Below, piece by piece: positions 40,691-48,730 of a stretch of DNA of 55,461 nt. The translations under genes and the position numbers were made by a program. The stretch is taken from contig JABFRX010000079.1 in the NCBI GenBank assembly GCA_013140995.1, positions 1 through 55,461 of the forward strand, written 5' to 3'. Within the stretch, counting starts at the first letter, position 1, and every line of letters starts with the position of its first letter. Source of the DNA: Alphaproteobacteria bacterium (lineage in GTDB: Bacteria; Pseudomonadota; Alphaproteobacteria; Micropepsales; Micropepsaceae). The notes below the pieces were generated by a model. The model was given only the letters and a program-made list of their open reading frames with translations. It ran no database searches and was not told the DNA's origin.

Positions 40691-41845
40691 TCAACTCTTG
40701 TTCAGGCGGCGGACGAGCCCGCGGCGCAAGCCCTCAGGCAACGCCCGCGAAAGCCGCCGGACCGCGGGAATGACCGTCTCTGTAACCCCGGCCATCACCC
40801 GGCCTTTGAAGCTGAACGACGCGGACATCGTTTCAAGGGTTCGCGTGAGATCGGTCCATTCCATCTTGTAGTCGACGGCCGGCGGCATGAGTTCCAGCAC
40901 CTCGATGCCGCGGTCGATGCAGCTTTCTATCACCATGCCAAGATGCAGGCGGCCCGCGCTAAATTCTGCAAACGCCGGATTCAACGCAGACATGTAAGCG
41001 TAGTAGCGCCTGCCATAGGTGAAACCCCACTGGGCGGAGACGGTTGCATCAGGCGATCTGAGCGCGAACCCGATTAGGCCAGCATCGTCTGCATCCGGCA
41101 GCGCTTGCATGAGCCGCTTGAACCCGTCGTCGCGAAACGCGGGGCTGGTGCGCCCGTGCCGGTGCATCCACTCGAATCTCGTGCCGTACACTTCCTGTAG
41201 CAACGAACGCAAGGCTTCGCGCTCCGTCACGACCGAGTGCAGAACATCGTGAGCGCGTCGCAGGCGGTTTGTCAGATTGCGCATGTTCTTGCGGGTCTTG
41301 GCGCCCACAGTCTGACGAAACTCTTGGAGCGTCTTGTAGGGGCGCAGGTCGACGACAACCGTTTCCTGGCTGGGGACGCCGCGCACGCCGCGTTCGCGCA
41401 ACGCCGTGTGCAGCGCCGATCCGCTCGTCACCGCTTCAAGATGCAACCCGTCCGCCTCGCCCTCCAGGGCCGCCAGAACAACCGCGACGCATTCGCGCGC
41501 ATCAGCGGAGCTGCGGAGAGCGATGCCGGAGAACTGACCGAAAGGATCATCCAGACTCTGCACCAGCCGCGCGACGCCGCGGCGTGCCAACGCAAGCGGC
41601 CAAACACCAACCAGTTCGTCGCCACGCCAAATCGCCGCCACCATCGGCCGAAAATTCGGGGCGGACGCCCGTGCCTCGATCACCTGACGGATCCAAGCAT
41701 AAGACTGGAAGAACGGCGCATCGTGATCGCTTGCGCGCGCGTTCAGCATTTCCCACTGCGGCGCAAGCCGGACGAGGCGGTCCAATCCGGTGACGAACTC
41801 GGCGCGCAGCGCGTTCGATCCGGCACATCTGACGCGCGCGTTCAA
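40691..41845 (-). CDS. CelD/BioF2-like GNAT acyltransferase
   Basis: This 384-residue protein carries a BioF2-type (CelD, FemAB-related) N-acetyltransferase domain in its C-terminal half: FRQTVGAKTRKNMRNLTNRLRR, then a Trp-rich segment around RFEWMHRHGR, then AQWGFTYGRRYYAYMSALNPAFAEFSAGRLHLGMVIE. Such proteins acylate sugars of surface polysaccharides; Caulobacter HfsK is a relative in holdfast synthesis. A TTG start at 41845 with AGAGG 7 bp upstream avoids a long overlap with the upstream gene; an ATG at 41914 is possible. Confidence 0.82.
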   Translation of the reverse strand: MNARVRCAGSNALRAEFVTGLDRLVRLAPQWEMLNARASDHDAPFFQSYAWIRQVIEARASAPNFRPMVAAIWRGDELVGVWPLALARRGVARLVQSLDDPFGQFSGIALRSSADARECVAVVLAALEGEADGLHLEAVTSGSALHTALRERGVRGVPSQETVVVDLRPYKTLQEFRQTVGAKTRKNMRNLTNRLRRAHDVLHSVVTEREALRSLLQEVYGTRFEWMHRHGRTSPAFRDDGFKRLMQALPDADDAGLIGFALRSPDATVSAQWGFTYGRRYYAYMSALNPAFAEFSAGRLHLGMVIESCIDRGIEVLELMPPAVDYKMEWTDLTRTLETMSASFSFKGRVMAGVTETVIPAVRRLSRALPEGLRRGLVRRLNKS

Positions 41846-41849
41846 GCAG

Positions 41850-42800
41850 TCACCTCTGCACTTGATAACCGGGGATCGGCCGGACGCCGCCGGGTGAACG
41901 CGGATCGACGACAAAATCCACGGTCACGACCTTTCGGCGTTTCTTTTGCTGTCCCGTAAACTTGTAGGCTGCGGCGACGCCAAGCTTGGCCCAGTACGTT
42001 GGCCCTGCAATCGACCGCGAAAGGTTTTGCCGGCCAAGCCGCTGACGCAACACACCGTTCGCGTAGTTGACAAAGAACGTGCGCCGGTCGCTTTGGGTAA
42101 AGTGCTCGGTCGTGAACGACACGTTCAAACAGTTGCCGTTCACGATGCGGTGCGGGCAATTGAGCGGCCAATGCAGCATCTGCCCGGGCTCGAGATCGAA
42201 GATCATCGCGTCGGCGTCGAACGCCGGATCGTACGGCATGAACTCGTAGGTTTCGCGAAGCGCGATGCGCTCAAGCGTGGCTTGCGGAAGGAACGGCGCG
42301 CGGTTCGGGTACACGAAAACGCGCTTCTTGCCTCTCACCTGCCACAAAGTCTGTCCGGGGATGTCGCAGTGGTAATACACGTTGACGTTCGGCGATGAGA
42401 TAAGGATGCCCATCTTCTCGCGGCTGGTTTTGAAGCCCGGCACGTGCGCGCGCAGCTCTGCATAAATTTCGTGCACCAGTTCGCGATAGGCAGGGTCCAG
42501 TTTGTCGGTGCCGAGGATCAAGATCCAGATTCGTCCGGTCTTGACCGCCTCAAGCAGATCGTGGCCAGGCAGACTTCCAAGTTCGCCCTCGCGCCAGTTC
42601 CGCAGATCGTGCGAGGCCGTGTCCATCGTGGTGAGTTGATAGTCGTCGCGCCCAAGCCCTTCGAGCAGCCGCGCGAGTGCGCTCTCGGAAAACTCCGGGC
42701 GCGTGTGCATGTTGTGCAAGAGACGCAATGGCGCCTTGCCGAAATCGGCGATGTTCGCCGACGTCCAGTCGATAATCGTTTGGTCTGCGGTCGGCGGCAT
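41850..42800 (-). CDS. Cupin-like (JmjC-type) protein in the polysaccharide locus
   Basis: A 316-residue protein whose central part fits a double-stranded beta-helix like JmjC oxygenases. VYYHCDIPGQTLWQVRGKKRVFVYP holds a candidate HxD metal pair, and HWPLNCPHRIVNG the distal His. If all three bind iron, it would be a 2-oxoglutarate-dependent hydroxylase acting on a sugar, lipid or protein of the pathway. A role for such proteins in polysaccharide loci is not established to my knowledge. It is the first gene of this minus-strand run; the divergent promoter region is 42801-42952. Confidence 0.75.
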   Translation of the reverse strand: MPPTADQTIIDWTSANIADFGKAPLRLLHNMHTRPEFSESALARLLEGLGRDDYQLTTMDTASHDLRNWREGELGSLPGHDLLEAVKTGRIWILILGTDKLDPAYRELVHEIYAELRAHVPGFKTSREKMGILISSPNVNVYYHCDIPGQTLWQVRGKKRVFVYPNRAPFLPQATLERIALRETYEFMPYDPAFDADAMIFDLEPGQMLHWPLNCPHRIVNGNCLNVSFTTEHFTQSDRRTFFVNYANGVLRQRLGRQNLSRSIAGPTYWAKLGVAAAYKFTGQQKKRRKVVTVDFVVDPRSPGGVRPIPGYQVQR

Positions 42801-42952
42801 TGGTAGGAAGGTCCCCGGTCTTGGCGCTTTGGTTACTGCCCGCAGCGATCCAATTCAACGCCCGTGCGGTATCTCATGCTCACGCGCATCCTTCAAAAAG
42901 CGGGCCGCGTGCCGGGGGCGCGACGTTTGAGCCCTGTTAGCCCCGGCAATCC

Positions 42953-44401
42953 TTGATCTTGGCGCCTTTCGCGCTTAACGAACGCCCCTCAACCGGTGTC
43001 GATCTGGTTCGCTTCTTGCAGGCACTTCTCACGAGTTCCAACAGCTTGGTAAAGGAGACTGCCATTCGTGCCCACCTAAGCGCGGCGGTGAGCGGCGACT
43101 CTGCCGTACTGCTCGCGTTCTTCCGCACGTTGGAGGCCGAGTGCATTCCTTACTGCGTTGTCGGCGACGTCGCCGGGCTGCCGCGCATTCCGGCAAACGA
43201 CATCGACATCGTCTGTGCGGCCGAGCATCAGGATCGGATCGGCGCGGCTATCCATGTATTAGCGGAGCGCTTCGGCGGACAGGTTGCGCAGGTTCTGCAG
43301 CACGAAAGCAACGCGTTCTATCGCGTACTGTATCTGCCGGACGGCCTCTATCTGAAGCTGGACGTCTGTTCGGACTATGTGGTTGCCGCGCGCCGGTTGC
43401 TGACGGCTGCATGGCTGCTCGAGGGACGGCGAAAAGTTGGCGGGCGCGCGTTCTTCACCTGCGCGCCGGAACGCGAGTTTGCCTATTATCTTATGAAGAA
43501 AATCAGCAAGGGGTACGCTGCCGATGCTGCGCTTCGTCACCTTGGTGCCCTGTTCGATGAGGCACCGGCACCGTGCCGCGCCGTTCTGACCGCCACTTGG
43601 GCGGCGGACGAAGCGGCCGGTATCGAGCGCGCAGTCCTGGCGCGCGACTGGCAGTTGGTGAAGCCCTCCATCGGCGAACTGCGGCGGCAGATGACGGCGC
43701 GGCACCCCCGGGTTCCATCCGCGTTCTTTGCCGAAGCCCGGCGCGTTGCCGCGCGGGTTCTCCAGCCGAGCGGCTTCACGATTGCGGTTTTGGGGCCGGA
43801 CGGTTCAGGCAAGAGCACGCTGCTTGATGCGCTTCAAGAACGGCTTGCGCCGCTGGGGCGCGGCGTCGCGCGCTTTCACTTGAAACCGCCGCTAACGGCA
43901 ACGGCTCGCGCAGCGGCCGCGCCGGTCGACAACCCGCATGGCCGCGCGCCGCGGGGGCTGTTTCTTTCAACTCTAAAACTTGGCTACTTCGCGGTTGTCT
44001 ATACGGCCGGGTGGCTTTCGACGGTCTGGCTGTTGCGGCGGCGATCGCACGTCGTCTTGTTCGACCGATACTACCACGACATCCTTGCAGACCCGCTGCG
44101 GTATCGTAACGGTGCGCCTGCGTGGACCGTCCGGTTCTTCGCACGCTTCGTACCGCGGCCGGATTTGTTTCTGATTTTGGATGCCAGCCCCAATACGGTC
44201 CGTGCCCGCAAGGCGGAGGTCAGTGCGGCCGAGAGCGAGCGTCAGCATGCGGCCTATCGTGCGTTGGCGCACGAGATTCCCGGTGCTCACCTCGTCGATG
44301 CGAATGCTGCGGCGGAGATCGTGGCCGGCGCCGGCGAGCGCCTCGTCGTGCAAGCTATGGCACAGCGGCTCAGCGAGCGTGGGTTTCGTGGCCAACACTG
44401 A
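42953..44401 (+). CDS. Fusion: nucleotidyltransferase-like domain plus thymidylate-kinase-like P-loop domain
   Basis: A 482-residue protein of two parts. Residues 60-200 resemble a minimal nucleotidyltransferase (DIDIV with D83 and D85, third acid D137 in LKLDVC). Residues 275-480 are a P-loop kinase like thymidylate kinase: GPDGSGKS at 281-288, then FDRYYHDIL. The substrate is unlikely to be dTMP; a sugar, lipid or protein of the pathway is more plausible. The TTG start has no ribosome-binding site; AAGGAG at 43052-43057 lies inside the frame, so the real start may be later. The stop lies about 14 bp inside the next gene. Confidence 0.75.
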   Translation: MILAPFALNERPSTGVDLVRFLQALLTSSNSLVKETAIRAHLSAAVSGDSAVLLAFFRTLEAECIPYCVVGDVAGLPRIPANDIDIVCAAEHQDRIGAAIHVLAERFGGQVAQVLQHESNAFYRVLYLPDGLYLKLDVCSDYVVAARRLLTAAWLLEGRRKVGGRAFFTCAPEREFAYYLMKKISKGYAADAALRHLGALFDEAPAPCRAVLTATWAADEAAGIERAVLARDWQLVKPSIGELRRQMTARHPRVPSAFFAEARRVAARVLQPSGFTIAVLGPDGSGKSTLLDALQERLAPLGRGVARFHLKPPLTATARAAAAPVDNPHGRAPRGLFLSTLKLGYFAVVYTAGWLSTVWLLRRRSHVVLFDRYYHDILADPLRYRNGAPAWTVRFFARFVPRPDLFLILDASPNTVRARKAEVSAAESERQHAAYRALAHEIPGAHLVDANAAAEIVAGAGERLVVQAMAQRLSERGFRGQH

Positions 44402-45464
44402 CCTCGCGCTCGAGCTCATGTCTCGTGTCTTCGGCGCTCCGGCAGTACCGGGTGCGGGCACGCGCTTTGCCGTGCTCGCGGGCGAGACTGGGCTGCGGTG
44501 GATCATTCCAGCCGATCTTGGCGCGGCGAGCCGGGTGCTGTCCGAGTGGGCACCGTACAAGCCTTCGACGCGTATTGGCTGGCGGCTTGCGACGGCCGCT
44601 TCCCGCGCCGGTGCACTGACGGCGATTCCCGGCGTTCGCTCGCTCCGCTTCGATCTCAGCGCCGTTCGCTGGGAGACGTTCGGATGGACGGGGGCGACAC
44701 CCCCCCACGTCGTTTTGTATGTCGGCACGCCGGTGGAGCGGCAGAAGCTCGTTTGCACGTTGATCGACCGGGAAACATTGACCGGCCGGATGATCGTCAA
44801 GTTTCCCCTAGGTGCGACCGCGCGCGAAGGCATGGGCCAGGAGTTTACGGTCCTTCGGGATATTGCGGCCACCGGCCTCGACATCGCGCCGCGCGCGGTT
44901 ATGGCCGGTGACGGCCTGGGATTCACGGCTCAGTCTTATCTTCGCGGGGCGCCCGGCAACGTTAGCCTGAGCCGCCATCACATCGAGTTTCTTGTGCAAC
45001 TGATCGACCCCAAGCAGCCGCTTGAGATGCAGGCGCTGCGTGCGAAACTAGTGGCGCGGCGGGAGGCTGCGCTCGATCTCAGCGCGCCGGTGCGCAACGC
45101 GATCGACCGGGTGTTGAGCCGGGGCCACTGGTCCGGCACCATCCCGAGTGCGCGGGTACACGGCGACTTCGCGCCTTGGAACCTAAAACACTGCGCCGAC
45201 GGACGCCTCCGGGCCGTCGACTGGGAGGACAGCGTGCAAGGCGGCCTGCCCTACGTCGATCTCCATCACTTTCGCCGGTCGTTGGAACGCCTTCGGCGCA
45301 GCAGTTCCGTGCCCTGGCAGGATTATACGGCCGCGATCCGCGGACTTGCGCCGGGGTTTACGGACGAGGTGGCCGCAACCGTGCGCGATCTTGCAGCTAT
45401 CGAGTCGTGGATAGCAGAGACGGATCGCTGGGACGGCGTATTCGATTGCGAGGGTCGTGTATGA
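44388..45464 (+). CDS. APH-like phosphotransferase in the polysaccharide locus
   Basis: This is a kinase of the aminoglycoside/choline phosphotransferase fold (about 358 residues). The catalytic loop VHGDFAPWNLKH and the metal motif AVDWED are intact. The N-terminal half lacks clear nucleotide-loop features, apart from GRMIVKFPLGATAREGMGQEF, which can supply the Lys and Glu. Its substrate is unknown; sugars, choline or lipids are all used by relatives. The GTG start at 44388 is provisional (GTG 44379, ATG 44418). It is overlapped by the upstream fusion gene and ends as ATGA with the O-antigen ligase gene. Confidence 0.78.
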   Translation: MANTDLALELMSRVFGAPAVPGAGTRFAVLAGETGLRWIIPADLGAASRVLSEWAPYKPSTRIGWRLATAASRAGALTAIPGVRSLRFDLSAVRWETFGWTGATPPHVVLYVGTPVERQKLVCTLIDRETLTGRMIVKFPLGATAREGMGQEFTVLRDIAATGLDIAPRAVMAGDGLGFTAQSYLRGAPGNVSLSRHHIEFLVQLIDPKQPLEMQALRAKLVARREAALDLSAPVRNAIDRVLSRGHWSGTIPSARVHGDFAPWNLKHCADGRLRAVDWEDSVQGGLPYVDLHHFRRSLERLRRSSSVPWQDYTAAIRGLAPGFTDEVAATVRDLAAIESWIAETDRWDGVFDCEGRV

Positions 45465-46753
45465 GACCGCCTGTACAGTCAGCAACGGCCGTTCCTGCAC
45501 GACGAGCGTGGTGGCGGTCGATCGACAATCTGGGCTGCGCGTGGGTGCTGTTGATCATCGGCAGCATGTCGTTCAACGAGCCGAACACGACGGCGGCGGC
45601 GCTTTCGGGGCAGCTCAACAGCGCAAATCTCGTTCGCTATGCCTGCGTGATGCTGGCGCTCGCTTGCATCGCGCCGGAGTTGCGGCATCGCATCGCCATC
45701 CGGTTCAATCCCATATGGCTTTTCGCGGGTTACATCGCGGTCTGTTTGATGTCGGCGGTTTGGAGCGTGTCGCCGGTCGTGTCGCTCGGCAAGGCGGTGG
45801 AGCTTGCGGCCGCGACCGCCACGGTACTTTTTGCGGCCAACCGCAACGCGAGCGGAGCGGCGCTCCGGCAACTATTCGAGATCAGTTTCTTTGCCGGTGC
45901 GCTGATCTTGTTGTTCGTCGCGTGCGGATACTATGCCGGTCTCGAAGGGTTCTATACGAACTCCAACGGCGTCATCCGGCGGATGATGGACACCGTTTTC
46001 GTCAGTGCGAACGGCATCGGCTACCTCTCCGCGATAACGGCAACGATCGCGCTCGACCGGATACTGTCGCGGCGGTCGGATTGGCGGTTGATGGCGGCGA
46101 TCTTGGCCCTAACGCTGCTCACCGCACTACCCGCGCAGGGACGAACGGGCCTGTTCTGCATGATCGTTGGCACAGCGACGGTGTTGGCGATCCACCGGCA
46201 GTATGTGGTGTTGCTGGCCGGCGGCTTTGCGGCTCTGTTGCTCGCCGCAGTCTTTGCGCAATCGATCGAGACCTATTTGATCCGCGGCGATCAGCTTGAG
46301 AACATTCAGACCATGAGCGGCCGCTCGGTGATGTGGCAAGCGGCGTGGCAAGCGTTCCTCGACCGTCCGGTATCGGGCTACGGGTTTGGCGTTGGCGGCC
46401 GCTCCTTGTTTCTGGGTCCCCTGGCGGGTTTCGGAGCGCCGATTTCATCGCTGCATAGCGGCTTTATGGAGCTGCTCGTGGGGGTTGGCCTGCTCGGTTT
46501 CGTGCCGTGGGTCATGGCGCTTGTTTGGACCATCAGGAATGCCATTGTGAGCGGCCTTCGCCGCGCCCGTACGCAAGAGGCTGCGATCGTGCTGCCGTTG
46601 CTGGTGATGACGGTGATGTCGACGGGTGCGGGCGGATGGTTCGACACATCCGTCGCCTATTACCTGTGCTGCGCTGCAATCTTAGGTCAGCCGCTCGCGC
46701 GCTCGCTCAGCGCTCCAATACGCGCAACCTCACAAGCGCGTCGTGGTTCGTGA
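45461..46753 (+). CDS. O-antigen ligase / Wzy polymerase family membrane protein
   Basis: A 430-residue polytopic inner-membrane protein with about eleven hydrophobic segments. The large periplasmic loop carries the family signature around SGRSVMWQAAWQAFLDRPVSGYGFGVGG and a following HSGFMELLVGVGLLG. These are the RX3G and HX-type features of the WaaL/Wzy (Wzy_C) superfamily. Ligase and polymerase cannot be told apart by sequence; a Wzy-type polymerase fits the presence of Wzx and Wzc. Its ATG overlaps the stop of the kinase gene. Confidence 0.88.
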   Translation: MRPPVQSATAVPARRAWWRSIDNLGCAWVLLIIGSMSFNEPNTTAAALSGQLNSANLVRYACVMLALACIAPELRHRIAIRFNPIWLFAGYIAVCLMSAVWSVSPVVSLGKAVELAAATATVLFAANRNASGAALRQLFEISFFAGALILLFVACGYYAGLEGFYTNSNGVIRRMMDTVFVSANGIGYLSAITATIALDRILSRRSDWRLMAAILALTLLTALPAQGRTGLFCMIVGTATVLAIHRQYVVLLAGGFAALLLAAVFAQSIETYLIRGDQLENIQTMSGRSVMWQAAWQAFLDRPVSGYGFGVGGRSLFLGPLAGFGAPISSLHSGFMELLVGVGLLGFVPWVMALVWTIRNAIVSGLRRARTQEAAIVLPLLVMTVMSTGAGGWFDTSVAYYLCCAAILGQPLARSLSAPIRATSQARRGS

Positions 46754-47450
46754 GGAACTCGGCGCCATGATCGCCGGCGAGGTGGTTCAGAACTTCACGT
46801 AGCTTGTTCCAAAGGTTCAGTTCCTCGAGCTCCCACGAGTGACCCCAGAGGTGGAAGTATCCGCCCGCAGCCCGGCTTGCCATTGCTAAGCGCTCAACTC
46901 GTTGAGCTAGGTCGCGCGACGACAGCGCCGTCCAAAGCGACTTCAGACGCGCGACACTGACCCCGCCATGGCGAAGCATCTTGGCGTAGGCGAGTGGGGA
47001 ATGGGGATAGAGCTGCAACGTCACAGGGACGCGATACGGATCGCCGGTGAGACCGGCGTTGAGATTCTCCACCGTTCTAGCGTAGGCGTAACCGGCGTTC
47101 CGCACGGCTTCTGTCACGGCCGCGTTGTACCGGCCGCGCACATAGCAGAAGCCTCGCACGGGCGACGTTGTGATACTCTCCAGCCATTGCTTGTTCTCAC
47201 GCACTTGACGATCCAACTCGGAGGGGCTCAAGCCCGTCAGGACAATGTGGTCGATACTGTGGCCGCCGATTTCAAAGCGGCACGAAAGTTCGCGAATTGT
47301 TTCCTCCTGCAAGACAGGCCGCCCCTCGGCGTTGCGTGTGGGGACATAAAACGTACCGGTGGCGCCGCAAGACGCGAGAACCTCGGCGGTTTTCACATCC
47401 GCAGGATAGCCGTCATCCCAAGAGGTCGTGACGATGAGAGGCGTTGTCAT
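46707..47450 (-). CDS. Second polysaccharide deacetylase (NodB/CE4 family)
   Basis: A 247-residue deacetylase: TTSWDDGYPADVK (D12, D13) and the metal motif GGHSIDH (H64, H68) are intact, and FCYVRGRYN follows. It has no signal peptide. Its sequence differs strongly from the enzyme at 34565, so the locus encodes two distinct deacetylation steps or targets. The gene is coupled by ATGA to the flippase and its 3' end overlaps the convergent O-antigen ligase gene by 47 bp. Confidence 0.88.
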   Translation of the reverse strand: MTTPLIVTTSWDDGYPADVKTAEVLASCGATGTFYVPTRNAEGRPVLQEETIRELSCRFEIGGHSIDHIVLTGLSPSELDRQVRENKQWLESITTSPVRGFCYVRGRYNAAVTEAVRNAGYAYARTVENLNAGLTGDPYRVPVTLQLYPHSPLAYAKMLRHGGVSVARLKSLWTALSSRDLAQRVERLAMASRAAGGYFHLWGHSWELEELNLWNKLREVLNHLAGDHGAEFLTNHDALVRLRVLER

Positions 47451-48730
47451 GAAGTGACTTTCGTCCCTCTCGCACGCCGCAGCAATAGCCAGCCGAGCAC
47501 GCCCGCCAACGCCATCCTCACCAACAACAGGACGGACAGGGCGCCCAACGTGCCCCATATGTGGACCGCGATCCAAAGTCCGGCGACGGAGACGGCAGCC
47601 ATGACGACCTGCGTCCAAAACGATGCTCCCACGCCATCTACGGCGCGCAACCCTGCGGTGATTACCATCGTTATAAATACGAAGGCGTGTTGCGCGCCGA
47701 AGATCGCCATGATCGCCAACTGATCGGGAAACGTGCGCCCGTAGACGAGGTGCATGATCGGGTCGGCGAACACCATCGCTGCGGCGATCAGCGTCCCGAT
47801 GAACGCGATACCGCTTATCGACACACGCCGTATGTAATCGAGCAATGCGGTCCCGCCGCCAGTTACGTAGGCCTTGCTCGCGGCGGAAGGTACGAAGTTT
47901 TCGAGCGATTGCAGCAGAAGATTCACGACCACGACCAGCGCCAGGATCGCGCGCGAGGCGCCTAGTTCTTCGGTGCCCAGGGCCGAGCCGATCACCAGAA
48001 GCGCAAAGTTCGTTTCGGAAAACCAAGAGACGAAGTTGCTGCCGACGAGCCAACCGGCCAGCTTGCGGTGCGCCAGCGTGACGGCATCGACGGCGGGCCG
48101 CGCGAACTCGAGGCGCAAAAGGTCCGGCAAAATAACGAGCATTGCCGCGGCGCTCGTCGCGATGATCGTGACCCAAACCCAACCTATGCTGAGTTCGCCC
48201 CCGTAGGCGAGCAGCGCCATCAGCGCGATCCGTCCGCCATAAGCGATGACGTCGCTCAAGCAGGCTTGGGCCGGGCGATCGGTGACGTAGAAGAACCGGC
48301 GGGCCAAATCTTGAAACTGCGTTGCGACGGCGACAGCGCCGATCAACGCGAAATCCGCGGCCGACAACTCCGGGGCGATCCATCCGCGGAGCATCCAGGC
48401 GATCGCGATCACGACGAACATGACAAGCGCAAAGATCGACTGGTGAACGATCACCGCCGAAAGGTAAGCCGCCGGCGTCACCTCGCCGCGTTTTTCGAAA
48501 AGGCTCATCATCGGCGACAGGATGCCGGCCGTCTGCACGCCGGCAAGAAACTGCACGCCGATCATGATCAGGGTATAGATACCGAACTCGTGCAGACCGA
48601 GCGTGCGCACCAGCAAAATCGTCGTCAGAACGCTCACGCCGCTGATCAAAACTTGATCGACCATCGACCATCGGGCGCGGTTCGGAACGCGATCCACCAA
48701 ACCGGCGAGCACGCGAACGGCCTTGTTCAT
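47447..48730 (-). CDS. Lipid-linked oligosaccharide flippase (Wzx-type, MOP superfamily)
   Basis: This is a 427-residue membrane protein with about twelve hydrophobic segments in the Wzx/polysaccharide-transport family. It starts with a short basic N terminus, then LISGVSVLTTILLVRTLGLHEFGIYTLIMIG, a standard opening. It would move the undecaprenyl-linked repeat unit across the inner membrane. The start codon overlaps the stop of the GMC oxidoreductase gene by ATGA, so the oxidoreductase and flippase are co-translated. Confidence 0.9.
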   Translation of the reverse strand: MNKAVRVLAGLVDRVPNRARWSMVDQVLISGVSVLTTILLVRTLGLHEFGIYTLIMIGVQFLAGVQTAGILSPMMSLFEKRGEVTPAAYLSAVIVHQSIFALVMFVVIAIAWMLRGWIAPELSAADFALIGAVAVATQFQDLARRFFYVTDRPAQACLSDVIAYGGRIALMALLAYGGELSIGWVWVTIIATSAAAMLVILPDLLRLEFARPAVDAVTLAHRKLAGWLVGSNFVSWFSETNFALLVIGSALGTEELGASRAILALVVVVNLLLQSLENFVPSAASKAYVTGGGTALLDYIRRVSISGIAFIGTLIAAAMVFADPIMHLVYGRTFPDQLAIMAIFGAQHAFVFITMVITAGLRAVDGVGASFWTQVVMAAVSVAGLWIAVHIWGTLGALSVLLLVRMALAGVLGWLLLRRARGTKVTS

